64,000 bases of DNA from Edaphochlamys debaryana (GCA_016858145.1 JAEHOE010000037.1:124001-188000); one strand, 5' to 3'. Positions 9,982-22,863 are shown, counted from the stretch's first letter. Numbers and translations: made by a program. Notes: a model not told the origin generated them from the letters alone.

Positions 9982-12900
9982 AGCGTCCACGGCATGGCCG
10001 CCGCTGTCCGCCTCGCCGTCGCCGTCGCCCTCGCCGTCGCCTCCGTCGGCGCCGGCCCTGCCGGCGAGGTGCAGCAGGTGCTCCGCTGCGTGCAGGAGCG
10101 AGTCGGGCAGGGAGGGCTTGCGGACGTGGCGGCGCGCGGCGGCGGCGGCGGCGGCGACGGTGACGGAGGCGGCGGCGGCGCAGGGATGCACCCAGGCACC
10201 GACACGGGGCCGGTACACGTGCACGCTGCGGCGCCGCCGCGCGGGCGCCGCCAGCAGCGGCGGCGGCGGATTCTGGCCTTGCCAGCCCTCCTCTGCCTCC
10301 TCCACCGCCTCCTCATCGCAGGCTCCTGGGGTCGCTGCGAGGGGCCAGCTGGCGGCACCCGTGAGGCTCGTCCGGTGCGTGCCCGGCGGCCGGCGGAGGC
10401 GAGCGACGGGCGGGCCCAGCCGTCGGCTCGGTGGCGGCGGCGGCGGCGGCGCGGCGTCGACGCTCCACTCGCCGTCCTCCTCCTCCTCCTCAGCCCCTTC
10501 GCCGGCCTCTTCCTCCTCGTCCTCCTCCCCCGCAATCGCGGACCCGGACGCGAGCCGCGGCGGCGCCTGCCGGCCCCAACCGCTCGCCTCCCCCTCCCCG
10601 GCTGCCGCCGCCGCCGCCTCGGCACGGCCGCCACCCGCTCCCGCCGCCGCTGCAGCCACGCCAGCCGCCGGCGCCAGGTGCATGAGCAGCAGCTGCCTTC
10701 CCAGCGCCGTCCATCCGATGATGACGCCGCCGCTGTGGGCGTGCTTCATGGGCGCCGTCAGCCGCAGCAGGTACTCGGCCTTGCCGTGGGCGCCCGAGGA
10801 GGAGAGCGTGACCTTGGTGGGGTAGGCGGCGGCGTCCAGGGCGCCGCCGGCGTTGATCAGCACCTGAGTTTGCGAAGCGAAGGGGAGGGCCGGGGACGGG
10901 GTGAGGCGGAGGACGGACCTAGTCAAGCGCATGCCGGCTAGCAGGACGCAGGGCGGCGAGGGACCAGGACCCCAGGTCCACTACCGGGGAGCAAAACAAA
11001 ACAACAAGCCGCGTGCGCGGGCACACCGCAAGCAGCGCGGGGGGTGGAAGCGGCACGCGGCAAGCGGCACGCGCAGCCTCGCACCTGCACGGCCAGGGGG
11101 GTGGCGGTGACGGCCAGGCTGCCCTCCACAAAGGGCTTCTGCAGGTACACGCGGCCCTTGTCGGGTCGCACCACGGAGGGGTTGCGGGACACCACGCTGC
11201 GAACGCGCGAGGGCGGCACCGACAGGCGGCTCACGGCCGCCGCCACGCCGGCCTCCATGATGCGCCGGACCTCGCCGGCGGCGGCGGCGCCGGCGGCGGC
11301 GGCGGGGATGGCGGCGGCGGTGGCGGAGGTGAGGACGGCGGCGGCGGCGGCGCGGGCGCCGCGGGGAGCGGAGGCGTCGGCGGGGCTGTCGCGGCGGAGC
11401 GCGGCGGCCGCGAAGGCGGAGGAGGAGACGCCAGCGGCGGCAGCGGCGGCGGCGGAGGCGCGGACGCCGTTGGACGGCCGGCGGCTGAGCGACGGTTCGT
11501 CTTCCTCGCCGCCGTCGACCTCGCCGTCGCCGTCGAGCTCGGTCGGCGGCTCCGTCGGGTCGTCGTCCCCGCCCTCAACCCCTGCGCCGTCGCCTGGGTC
11601 GCCTGGCGACGGCGATGCCACGCCGCCGGTTGACGCTGGCAGGACGTCCTCTGCTCCGCCGCTGGCGGCGGCGGCGGCGGGAGCGTTTCTGGGCTCTAGG
11701 CGGGGCCGGCGCTCGCCCGCCCAGCCCCTGCCGTGCCCCTGGCCCATCATCGCCAGGCCCGCCGCCGCTCCGCCCTCCTCGTCCTCGCCACCCCTGTCCC
11801 CCTCCACCAGCTCCTCCTCGCCCCGGGCATCCTCCCCCGCATGCGGCTCCCGGCCAGCCATGCCCTGTGCAGACCGGCGGCGGCGGCGGCTCCCACCGGC
11901 CTCGGCCTCGCTCGCTCCGCGTCCACCTCCGCCAGCACCTCCGCCGCCGCCGCCCTGCTGCGCAGCCCGTGCCAGCGCCAGCGGCAGCGGCACGCCCAGC
12001 GGCGGCGACAGCCGCACGCGCACGGCGTCCGGTCCGATCTTGTCCCACGCCGCCACGCGCCAGCCCGCGTACCGCCTGCGCGCAGCACAGCAAGAACACA
12101 GAGACACACCAGCACATTCCATGAGCAACGCCCAGTTCCCAGTCCAGTCTCTGCCAGCCTAAGCCGCCGTCGTTGGCCGGGAGCCCCGCCCCGCATCAGG
12201 CCAAGCCAGTTCAGTCCCTGGCAGTCCATCATCTGGGCACGTCCTTGCCCCGCCCCTGCCACTTCCCCCACCCCGCCCCCAGCTGCCACGCTCCCACACC
12301 GTTCCACTCCCCACCCCCACGTCCTTGCTGGCCCCTCCCCGCCCCCGCCTGGGCACGCCCTAGCCCCCCCCTGCTGCCCTCCTCCCCCCCCCCCCGGCCC
12401 CCTCCCCGCCCCCACCTGGGCACGTCCTTGAAGCCCAGCAGGCGGTAGTAGCGGTAGCCCGTGTGGTTCTGGTAGGCAGCCACCGCCACGGTGCAGGCGG
12501 CCGGGTCCAGCAGCGACCCCGCCTGGACCTGGGGGGGGATGGGAGGGGGGGCAGGGGCACGGGGCGAGGGGGCAGACCAGGGAGGCCGGGCAGGCGTCAG
12601 GAACAAGGCGGCGAGGGCGGGATGGGAGGAGACGGGGGGAGACGGGAGGCCGCCCCCGGCCCCATGCTCGATAGTGTGCCGCCCCAAGACCGCCGCCCTT
12701 GTATAGCCAGCTCAATGCACGGCCTGCTTGGCCCCCCCCCCGCCGCCGCTGCCCCCTGCGCACCTGCACCTTGAGGCCCCCCGCCAGCACCGCGGCCGTG
12801 TCGAAGTGGTCCTGGAAGAAGAGGCGCGGCAGGTGGATGAAATGCTCGGGGGAGAGCACCGTGGCGCCGCCCTGGGGGGGGGGAGGGAGACGGAGCGGGA

Positions 12901-15900
12901 GGGGGTGAGCGGAGGGAGGGAGGGAGGGACAGGGCCCGGGGAGTGGGTAGAGCGACGGAGCTTGAAGGAAGCTTGAGGCAGAGAGGAGCGGCCTCTGCCC
13001 TCTACACGCCGGTCCAAATGCACGGGCAGAAGTAGTATGGGTGCACCGTACCTTGCGGCAGGGGTGCGGCGAAGAGGCCAGCGCGCCGGGCAGCTCGGGC
13101 GGCATGTCCTCGGCCGGGAGGCTGCTGTAGCCGCCGAACGCGCCCGCCGCAGCGCCGCCGCCGGCAGTGGCAGCGGGGCCGCCGCCGCCAGCACCAGGGC
13201 CGGCCAGGCCGGGAGCGTCGCGCCAGCCCCCGCCTGCGCTCTTGCGACGCGGCTGGCGGGGGGGCGAGTCCAGGGTGGAGCGGCCGGCACCCATGCGACC
13301 CTGGAACAGCGCACGCAGTGGGGGGCAGGCAAACAGCCCTCAGCAACGAGAGCGAGACTAGGAAAGGGATGGAAGTACACAGTAAACTTAGGTGGTGTAA
13401 GGAAGGCCGGCAGCTTGTAGGCCCAGCGTACGCACCGCTCTGTTCGCCCTGGCGCTGCCGTCACCGCTGCGCCGGGGTTGCCGGCCGGCGCCACCAGCGG
13501 CCTTGGCGCCGCGCGGCAGGGGCAGGGGCAGGGGCAGCGGTAGTGGAAGGGACAGCGCGGCCGTGTCCGCCTCTTCCCCGTCGCTCAACCCCGCGCCACC
13601 AGCCCCGCTGCTGCCGTCGCTGTACCCCCGCTTCAACCCTACGGCACCCCCGCCGCGGCCCCGCCAGCCGCCGCCGGCGGCGCCGCCGGGCTGGAAGTCC
13701 TCGTCCGCCGCGCGCCCTCCGGCGGCGGCGGCCGCGGAGGCAGCGGCACGCCGCGCCGCCAATGCGGCGGCGGCCGCCAGGAGCCTCGCGCCGCCGTCGG
13801 CCTCATCCATGCCCTCATCCTCCACGCCTTCCTCCTCACATTCCAGGCCTGCCTCTCGCTTCAGCTCGTGTTGGAGTGGCAGCCGCACCGCCGCGGCCCC
13901 TGCGCCGCCACGGCCCCGGAGCCTGTCGCCCGTCACCCGAGCGCCTGCATTGGCAGCGGCCCCGGGCACGGGCAGCGGCAGCGGCAGCGGGAGCGGCAGG
14001 GACGAGCGCGGGTGCGAGGGTGCGGGTGCTGGGCCAGGCTCGGCGGACCAGTCCTGTGACACAGGCGGAGATGCTGACGCCGTCGCCGTCGCCAACGGCT
14101 GTTGCGAGGGACCCGTGGTGGCTCCTGCGGCGCGCCCGCGCGCCGCAGCCCCAGTAGACGCGTGCACGCCCGGCGGCGGCGGGGTGCCGGCGGAGGCAGC
14201 GGCCGCCGCCGCCGCCAGGGCGGAGGCGTGGAGGTGCTGTTGGTGGGGGTGGGCTTGGCCGTGCTGTCGAGGCTGGGCGGGCCCGGGGCCGGGGCCGGGC
14301 GGGTTGTGGTGCAGCAGGAGCTGCGGCGGCGGGGGCGTGGGGCTGGGCAGGTGCACGTGCTGCAGGGCCGAGGACTTGGAGGCCTGTGTGGGCGCCGAGA
14401 TGGTCAGCCGCACGGCCCGCTCCCCCAGCGCCTCCCACATCTCGATGCGCCAGTTGTGGTAGCTGCGGGCGCGAGGGGCGGGGCGGGGGCCGGGGAGTTG
14501 CGGGGAAGGAGCGGGGCGGGGGGCGGGGGGGAACTCGCGGACAGGGCAGCGGGTGGGTGGAGGCAGGCGGGCGCGGCACGGCCAGAGAGAGAGGCCTGAC
14601 GAGAAAACAGTCGACACAGACGCTGAGCGAAGCGCGCACGAGATAACAGGCACCACCAGACCTGACGACACCGGAGCCCAGCAGAGCATAGCGCGCCGCG
14701 TACATGCTTCCCCGCCCTCGGGCCCCGTGCAACCCTCCCCACCCGCCCCCGTGCACCCCCCCCCCCGGTCCGCACCCGCACGACACCTCCTTGAGCCCCA
14801 GCACCCGGTACTGGCTGTAGCCCTGCGCGTGGAAGAACTGCTCCACCTGCGGAGGCACGGGGAGAGGAGGCCACGGCAGATGGGCACACACATGATGGGA
14901 TGAATTGGGCTTCGGGCACCTTAAACCGGGCACCTTAAACCATACAAGAAGGCCTTCACAGACAAGTTCAAAGGGCGAGGCACACCTGCAAGCCGGGGGC
15001 ATTCGTGCGCTTGCGGGTAGCGTGCAAAGCAGGGGCTAATATTGGTGTCAGGGCAGCATACCCACCTGAGCTGGCAGCACCAGGTCCGCGCTGGGGTCGT
15101 CCGCGCCGCCCTCTCCGCCGCCGGCCGCTGCGGCTGCGGCTGCGGCTGCGGCTGCGGCAGCGGCTGCCGCCGGCGGCAGCGGCCCCAGGCGCCTGACTGC
15201 CACCGTGATGCCGTGCTGCAGCATGGTGGCGGGGTCCATGACGCGCTCCGCGAACTGGCGGGGCATGATGATGGGCACCTTGGGAGACAGCACGCCCTGG
15301 TGGGTGGACGGGTGGAGGGGTGGAGGGGTGTGGGCGTGTTGGGCGTGTTGGGAGAGGGGGTGGGGCAGGGGGTTAGAGGGCGTGGGGGCAATCGTCAGGC
15401 ATCAAGGTACGAGGAAGAAGACGCGTGCGCTCGTGTCCATTGTGCGCCTCACCTTGGAGCGTACCGCCCCGGCAGGGGTCGGTGCCGGGCTAGGAGCGGC
15501 CAGCAGGCCGCCGCGGCTGCCGCCGGCCGGCGGCGCCGCGCTGCGACCCGCTGCGTACGCGCCCGCTGCCGTCACCTGCTGGCGGTGCCGCCACGCCCCC
15601 TCCACCTCGGCTTCTGCCTCAGCATCAGCTTCCGGAGCTCTGCGCTTGGCAGGTCCCGGTAGCGACCCCATGAGATGGGGCGGCAGGGGCAGGGGCGGCG
15701 GCGCGAGGCCCGGCGCTTCCGCCGCTGCGGCCGCGGCGATGTGGGTCGGCCCGCCTCCGGCACCAGCGGCCCCGCCGTCCCGCCGGCCGTGCAGGCCGTG
15801 GTAAGGGCCAGCGTCTGTGACCAAGGCATGTAGAAGCTGCGCCTGCGCCTGCGAATGTGCGTGTGTGTGCAGGTGGCTGGCGCCAGCTGCCGCGGCCGCG

Positions 15901-16367
15901 GCCGCAGCGACCATGAGCAGGCGGTCCGGAGACAGCGGGCCGGGCGGGCCTCCGTTATTCGTTCGGCGCCTGCCGGGCGAGACGGCTGCGGCCGGCCCCG
16001 ATGGAATGAGGCCATGGGGAATGCCGGATTCGGGAAGGATGGCGCGTGCAAACTGCGGCGGTGGTTGCCGCGGAGGGCTGCCGCAGCGCGGGGGGCTGTG
16101 TGCCGCCACCAGCACCGCGGCCAGCGGTGGAGAACGCTGCGGACGCCTCAACAACGCGTCCGCCGCCGCAGCAACAGCACCCTCGCAACTCCCAGCACCA
16201 TGCTCCTCTGGCGCACCATCGCCGCTGGTCGCCTGCTCCGCCGAGGTGTTGCGCCGCGAGAATGTTGCGTCGGTGCCGGTTCCGTTGCGGTGGTCATCCC
16301 GCGCTGGATCATCCTCGGTGGCCTTATCTATATCGCCGCTACTTGCAGCAGCTCTCCCAGCATCCAT
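7591..16367 (-). CDS. Giant low-complexity protein with repeated ~100-residue B3-like domain
   Basis: Nine exons, minus strand, all in phase: 15453-16367, 15066-15296, 14776-14846, 13436-14462, 13052-13300, 12764-12871, 12416-12528, 11085-12075, 7591-10863. They give about 2,325 residues. Two copies of one domain are visible. Copy 1 has VLSPKVPIIMPRQFAE, then YSQYRVLGLKEV, then NWRIEMWEALGERAVRLTI. Copy 2 has VLSPEHFIHLPRLFF, then YRYYRLLGFKDV, then GWRVAAWDKIGPDAVRVRL. A third, weaker unit has VYLQKPFVEG and later GGVIIGWTALGRQLLLM. The P-x-x-FAE pattern followed by a GW/GL..F-like segment recalls plant B3 DNA-binding domains; that is inference. Linkers and the ~1,000-residue C-terminus are Ala/Gly/Pro-rich with acidic stretches and a Gln run coded near 8590-8660. 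These features suggest a nuclear regulator. The ATG at 16367 is the first in frame, and an upstream exon cannot be excluded. Confidence 0.75.
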
Positions 16368-19155
16368 CTCGAAGTGGCGCCCCTCAGGGCAGGTTGTCCT
16401 CGGCGGCGTCCAGGGGTGAGGCAGGACTGCGTCGTCCTGATAAGTCGGTATCGGCAGCTACGAGAATCAAGGCCTGCGAGGGGCAACGCAGAGTATGGCC
16501 AGCGCGGGCAGGAATTGCCATTCCGGCCATAGCACAGGAGAACAGCCCCAAGGAGGATAATTGAGGTACTCCATGAAGCTCCAGGTCTCACCCAGTGCTC
16601 TGGGGGCCTGGAATTGCCGCGGCCGGGCCGCGAAGCCAGGCGGTCGGGAGAATCGCCAGTGGCCGCAGGGCAGCTCCGTGGCACCAGCTGCCGGCCCTCT
16701 GAGCCCGCAGTCTCCTTCAGCAGCCTCGCAAGCAGAGGCGCTGGGGCTCCTGGCCCTCGCCGGGCGCTCCTCTACTCCGCGTGTTTGCGTGGCAGGACAG
16801 GCCCTTCGGAGCTCGGGGCGCCGCTCCAGAGGCCAGTGGCCAGCCAACGGCACTTGTACCAAAAGATACGCTAGAACTCAGACCCGCGGCGGTGGGGTGG
16901 TGGCCTGGGCCGCAACGCCAAAGAAGCCCTGGCGCTGCTTGGGACGCGACTCGGCAACAGCCTCTCTACAAGCACTCTGCAGCACTCGGGTAACACTCTC
17001 TCGGTCACACTGTCTATCGGCCGCAAAGCCTATGTGCGTCCCTGGAATGCTGGCGCCGGGGGCAATGGCCCCCCATCGTGGTCTCGGTGCTTCGCAAATT
17101 CCCCCTGCCACGCATCACACTGTAACAACGCACGAACAGGTGAGCGGGCGCAGTTGGCGGCCGTGTTGCTCCCGGAGACTGCGAGACCGTTGTGCGCTTT
17201 TGCGTCGGTTGAAGCACGTCCCGGCAGCACGTTGCAGCCTCGCCGGCGCTTAGTAGAGCGGGCATCGATACTACACCCACTGCCGGGTCACCCAGATGGC
17301 GCAGCTGCACGCGGGGGCCCTGCCAGCTAGGCATCGACGGCCCGCTTGTGGTGTGTGACCGCGTCGCGTCCAGACCGCCGGCCTGGAGTGGTGCCGCGGT
17401 CTATGGGGCGATGCTAGCAACCTTGCGTGAGGGGCATGACCAGCCTCCGTCCCCGGCGGCCGTGCCAAGTTGCTGAGGATGGTGGATGGGCGCCGGCTTG
17501 GTCCTGCACACCCGCTGAGCCTTTACAGGGCGAACCCTCCCTCGCGCTTCGCGCCGCCCCGTGCCAACGGCATGCAACGGCAGCTCGCCTGTGCGTGCGT
17601 GCGTGCGTGCGTGTGCATGTGTGGGGGTCCTGAGTTGAGAGTCTCCCGAGGATGGGTGCCAGGGGGGGGTAAGGCTCGGGGGGTAGGTCCTCCCCAGACA
17701 TACATCATGCCTCATCTGAACAGAGCTTACCGTGAGGATCCCGAATCCACTTTTTAAAAAAACGGAGATTTAATTGCAAAGTTATGGGGGCCCAAAGTTC
17801 TCGGTCGGTCGTCGGTCGGGGGGGGGTCGGGGGACTGTGGGAGGCTGTGTGGCGGAGCTTTGTCACCGGGGCGTAGAGCAGCACCCAGCATCATACCACA
17901 CGCCCTGATCATGCAGCAAGGCACGAACTTATGCTGGCAGGTCACTGGCACCCGTCCAGCGGTGTTAGGGAGTCGGGACCGGTGGGACTTGTCGGCATGC
18001 CGGGCCCCGGGCACACACGCGACCACCCAAAGGCGTCTCGCAGGTTCTCCCAGAAGCCCGCCTTCCACTCCCGCGCCCCAGACCGCACAATACTTGCAAT
18101 GCACAGCCCTGATACCGCCCTTTGTTGCTGAGCCGTTCGTCAATTGACGGGTCGGGGTCCGTGGCATGGTCGATGGTACCCGACCAACGTGGGCCACCGG
18201 GAGTGGTGTGCGCGCCCATGGATAGAGCACACGGCCAGCAGTCCAGCGAAACGCGAAAGGCATAGAATGGACTACGTACAGGCCTTGTACGGCAGTGTCG
18301 TACACTGTACGGGTCGGTCGGTCGTCGGTCCCCCCCCCCTGTGGGTGCTGACCAAGCGTCCCCCCACCAAAGGCCCTCCCACCGTCTCCCTCACTGCTTG
18401 TTTGCTGCCCTGCCCGGGCCGTGTGCTCAGTGTCACGTCGCCGCTCGCAGGCTCCTAGGCTGGGGCATGGTCCGTCCGCAACACCGCAAGAGCCCAAGTA
18501 TCGGCACGACGGCGGATGGGGTTGGAAGACACCAACGAGGCCAACGTTGCTTGGCGGGATGGGGGGGGGCTATGTGGGGCCGGGGTAGATGACATCAAAG
18601 TAGGGCCCGCGTGGGGCGCCGGGGCGCCTCGGCCGGCTCGGCGGGCTTGCCCGGCGCAATAGCCGCCGGCCCTCGGCTGGTCGCCCGGAGTCGTGCCCCC
18701 CTTGCCCTCGCTGGACCCCAGCCGGGCAACGGCACCCACGCTCTGCAGCATGCACCGGCCAGCCCTCCTGAGTCCTAAAGGTGAGCTTAACACCCGCACA
18801 GGGAAGCACGGGGAGATATGCCCAGTACGGCAGGAGCCCCAACGCCGACCATGCCGCGCTAAGCCGCATCCCCAAATAGACGTCCGGGGGGACAGTGGAC
18901 GGTGAGTGCTGGTGGCTCCGCCTCCCCCGCTCCCCGCTGCAAGCAACAACAACCCCACGCACCCTTGGCTTGCTGCTGCCATCTGTGATTCGTTCGGTCA
19001 AGTCGGCTTCCCCACCCTCCCCGGCGGCAGACCAGCACAGCCGTACCCAGCCTTCAACCCGGACCCCTCCGCCCTTCCCTCCACCTCTCCCGGCCCCCAT
19101 CACAGCTCCCAGAACGAGCTCATGGCTCAAGCCCATCACCCTAGTTAGCTCAAGC
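16368..19155. other. Intergenic region with dispersed repeats
   Basis: About 2.8 kb between the start of the B3-like gene and the stop of the SurE-like gene. It holds repeat copy A (16747-17276). It also holds two similar GGTCGGTCGTCGGTC-type tracts, near 17800-17826 (followed by G-rich sequence) and 18309-18338 (followed by a C run). No supported coding region was found. Confidence 0.5.
16747..17276. repeat. Dispersed repeat, copy A (~530 bp)
   Basis: Near-identical to 22059-22585 in the same orientation. Both copies share gctcctggccctcgccgggc at the left and the gcagcctcgccggcgct block at the right. Differences are a few small indels and substitutions. No open frame is conserved between copies. 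Identity is unknown: it could be a fragment of a non-autonomous mobile element or a segmental duplicate. Confidence 0.85.
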
Positions 19156-21742
19156 TCAAATCGGCTCGGCTGCATCCTCGCCCTCCACCAGCCACAGCGG
19201 CAGCCCGTCACGCCCCTCCGCCAGGGCCGCAGCGCCCAGCCGGTCCGCGGGGCTGAAGGGGTGCCCGTACGGCCAGGCAGGCAGCACCACCACCACCGCT
19301 CGCCTCGCCATCACAGCCTCCACGTCACCTGAGCACGGGCGAACACAGCGCGGGAGCTTACGCCCCGCTAACGGTACTGCAACAGGCTGAGTCCCCATTT
19401 GTGTTTCATGTGGGGAGTAAGGCAAGTGCGTCTAGGGCAAGAGCTTCTTATGCGCCAAGCCGTTGTGCACAGCACGCAGGTGCACCAGTTTGCATGTGCT
19501 CGCATGGCTATCCCAATAGCAGCCCCGTATTACCGGCACCAGTGTCTCACCTGCGAGTGCGCTGTCCGTGAGGGTGGTGCCGCGCCGGAGCACGAAGGAC
19601 GCCGGCAGTGACGCCAGGGACGCAGGCGCAGGCCCAGCCGCGCCACCACGCAGACCCACAGCGCTGCCTCCTCGCTCGTGTGGCGCCGAGGCACGCGACT
19701 GCGGCTGCGGCGGGTGGCGCTGCACATTCCCCACGTGCGCCGAGCCGGCCCCGCCGTCGTCACCTCCGCTGCCACTGCCATTGTCGGCAGCCTCAAGCGC
19801 CTGACGCCAGTTGCTGCGGCTGTAGCTCCTGCTGCTGTTGTTGCTGTTGCTGCTCCTGCTGCTCCTTCCTGGTGCTGGCCCGTTAGCGTTGGGTGGCCGC
19901 AATGCCGACGACCCATCCGGTGAAGCCGACGCCGACGCCGACGCCGAGGCAAACGCCGCGGTGTTGTCCTGCGCCACGAAGGCGCCCGCCCGGTCGTGTA
20001 CGGCGCCAAAGTCGGCACGTGGCAGGCTCCTGCCGTACAGGTCGTCCTCCTGGACCCGCCAAGACACGGACGCCGCAGCGCCGTCGCCCTCGCTGCTCCT
20101 GCCGTTGCCGTTGCTCCCATGCCTGCTGCCGCCACTGCTGCCCCCGCTGCTGCTACTGCTGCTGCTGCTGCCGACAGCGTTCGAAGGCGAGGAGGGAGAA
20201 GCCACAGAAGCAGTACTGAAGCCCTGGGGCTCGACCTGGTAGCACGGCCACAACACGCCCGGCCGCGCCGCCGCAAAGGCCCTGCTGCTACTGCCGCTAC
20301 TGCCGCTGCTGCTGCCAGTACCTGGCGCTTCCACGCCCCGCCACGTGGGCGGCGTGTTGAGCACCAGCAGCACGTCCCCCTCCGCAAAGGCGTCACGGAG
20401 CAGCTGCCTCGCCTCCCCGCCCACCGCCGCCTCCGCGGCCGCCTCCGTCTCCCGCTCCAACCGAGCTCCACCAGAGCCACCTGCCGCGCCTGCTCCTGCT
20501 CCTGCCCCTCGGCCGCTGCCGCTCCCGCCAGCCCAGTAGCCGCTGTCCTCGCCGAGCGCCCAACAGTCCGCCGCCGCAAAGGCGCCCACGCCGCCGCCAG
20601 CGCTCGCCTCAGCCGCCGCCGCCTCGCGCACCTCCCTCGGCAGCGGCACCTCCCGCCCCAGGCTCCAACGGCCGACCGTGGGGAAGGGGAAGTGGGAGCG
20701 GGGCAGGTTGCGCGCGCGGGGCCAGCCGCCGCTGCGGCGCAGGCAGGACAGGGCGGCGGCGACGAGGGCGGCGGCGGCGTCCACGGCGGGTTGCAGGGGC
20801 GCCGAGGGCGTGGGCGTGGCCAGGCAGGCCGCGACGGAGGGCAGGCCCAGGAGCGAGGCGTGCCGGGCGAGCGCGAGCGCCGGGTGAGAGCCGCCGGCCA
20901 GGTCTGTGTGGGGTTCATCAAGAAGCCGACAGATCCAGAGTGAGTGCAAGCCGTCGAGCAGGACAGAAGCCGGCGTTTGGCTGAGCCTTGTAAGACACAC
21001 CACGCACACAAGATTCCAGACACTGTATCTGCCACCCAAGTGGCGAAGCCCGACTCACCCGCCCCCAGCGCCGGCCCCCGGTGGACCCCGCCGACCAGCA
21101 TCACGGGGCTCAACCCCAGCCCCACGGCCAGGCCCGCGCTGTGGTCCGCTGCCGCCAGCACGCAGTCCGCTGCGCTGGCGCCGCCGCCCAGAGAGAAGGT
21201 GAGCGGAAGCTGCGCGCTGGCGTGGTGGCGCAGCGGCAGGGGGGCGTCGAAGTGGAGGGGGCTGCCGCTGGCCGCGGCGCTGGTGGTGGTCGGGGTTGAC
21301 AGAGGGTTGTGGGGGCTGGGGGCTTCGGGACCGATGACGAGGACCTCAACCCCGGGTATCAGCTGCTGGATCTGCGAAGGGTTGCGGTGGGAAGGGTCGG
21401 GGTTGCGGGCTGACGCGGGCTGACCACGTGTGGGCGGCGGGGAGGAGCGGGTGTGGAGCGGGCCTCTTGGTGCCTGTGCGCTCAAACCCGGCTGCTGCGT
21501 TGCACCAAATGAGTCTGATATTCAACGGTACTCACCTTGAGGCCTAGATCCTGAAGCTGCGGCCCGCAGACGCCCTCTGTGGACGCCACGTCCGCGACGA
21601 TGATGCACGGATTGCCATGCGCACGCGCTACTGTTCTTGTACGCACAAGTAGATTTGCATTTCGCGCTAGTGTCGGGCGAAAGGGGCAGGTCCGCGAGCC
21701 AACGAGTTTGCGGTTGTGAAGCAAACTCGCATGTGCTCGCAT
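19156..21742 (-). CDS. SurE-like protein with degenerate metal site and long Ser-rich insertion
   Basis: Four exons, minus strand: 21536-21742, 21059-21371, 19551-20903, 19156-19328; 681 residues. SurE proteins are divalent-metal phosphatases acting on nucleoside monophosphates. Family blocks occur in order: IIVADVASTEG (47-57, at the VTNDDG position), IPGVEVLVIGPEAPSP, GGGASAADCV (at GTPADCV), GGVHRGPALG (at SGINRGANLG), HPALALARHASLLGLPSVA (at REGALLGIPSIA), VLLVLNTPP (at LLNVNVP), and TDSALAGDV near the end. The paired Asp of NDDG and the Asn of SGINRG are both replaced, so catalysis is doubtful. The first ~45 residues are Arg/Ser/Ala-rich and acid-poor, like an organelle transit peptide. 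A low-complexity Ser/Gly/Asn stretch of about 200 residues interrupts the C-terminal half. The fold family is fairly sure; activity is not. Confidence 0.75.
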
Positions 21743-22863
21743 TCTTCACGACTAGAGTTGGCCGTGCATATAAGCACAAGTTACTTTAACCATTATTGAA
21801 CGGTGTGGCCCGAATCCGCATTGCAACCACACGCCCCTTCGGCTCCCGTGCCATCCCCTGCACCCCGCTGGCCCCTCCGCCCCCCACCCCAAGGTTAAGT
21901 AAAAGAGACATACCCGGTCCTGCCGTAGCAGGCGACCGGAAAGGACCGGAAGGCAACGCCGCTTCGGCAGCCTTGATTCTCCTGAAGCGGCGTTCAGGCG
22001 GGAGAGAGGCTTTGCCGCCACCACCCACCACCATTCTGATCCATCCCGGCAGGGGACTCGCTCCTGGCCCTCGCCGGGCGCTCCTCTACTCCGCGTGTTT
22101 GCGTGGCAGGACAGGCCCTTCGGAGCTCGGGGCGCCAGAGCCAGAGGCCAGTGGCCAGCCAACAGCACACTTGTACCAAAAGATACGCTAGAACTCAGAC
22201 CCGCGGCGGTGGGGTGGTGGCCTGGGCCGCAACAAGCCCTGGCGCTGCTTGGGACGCGACTCGGCAACAGCCTCTCTACAAGCACTCTGCAGCATTCGGG
22301 TAACACTCTCTCGGTCACACTGTCCATCGGCCGCTGAGCCTGTGTGCGTCTCTGGCATGCTGGCGCCAATGGCCCCCCATCGTGGTCTCGGTGCTTCGCA
22401 CCACTCACCCCGTCAGCCACGCATCACACTGTAACAACGCACGAACAGGTGAGCGGGCGCAGTTGGCGGCCTCCGGTTGTTCCCGGAGACTGCAAGACCG
22501 TTGCCGCTGCCGCTTTTAGCGTTGGTTGAAGCACGTCCCGGTAGCACGTTGCAGCCTCGCCGGCGCTGACTGGAGCATTAGTACTACACTCACACTGTGT
22601 GCAGTACGACCGTGTACGACAGGGTACAACGCGTAGTGCTTTGGGCGCGAAGGCCATGGCTACCAGGGGTGATGGCTACATCTGCTAAAGCTCAGCCTCG
22701 GATACAATAGTGCACAATAGTTTCAGCATACGCTTTCGGACAGCAGAGTCACTGTTCCTCGCGAACCGCTTTTTCCCGCGCTCAGTGCGCGGATTGCACC
22801 TCAACGCCCACAAGCCTCGCCGCCGTGTTGCTCGCTAGCTACCCACGCTTGCAGCCTGATCAA
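21743..22863. promoter_or_regulatory. Divergent intergenic region between SurE-like and ankyrin-type genes
   Basis: 1.1 kb between two ATGs pointing away from each other, so it must contain both promoters and 5' UTRs. Its middle is occupied by repeat copy B (22059-22585). Sequence near 22600-22780 is more AT-rich than the flanks and is a plausible promoter for the plus-strand gene. No TATA box can be assigned confidently. Confidence 0.45.
22059..22585. repeat. Dispersed repeat, copy B (~530 bp)
   Basis: Direct-orientation partner of 16747-17276. It ends within about 280 bp of the ankyrin-type start codon, so it may contribute to that gene's upstream region. The two copies bracket the SurE-like gene. 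Confidence 0.85.

Noticed and set aside
8660..10825. 721-residue plus-strand open frame
   Set aside because: It is the antisense shadow of the last exon of the B3-like gene; GC-rich sequence keeps opposite frames open.
20000..20300. Plus-strand Leu-rich frames resembling membrane segments
   Set aside because: Antisense of Ser/Gly codon runs in the SurE-like gene (agc/ggc runs read as ctgctg).
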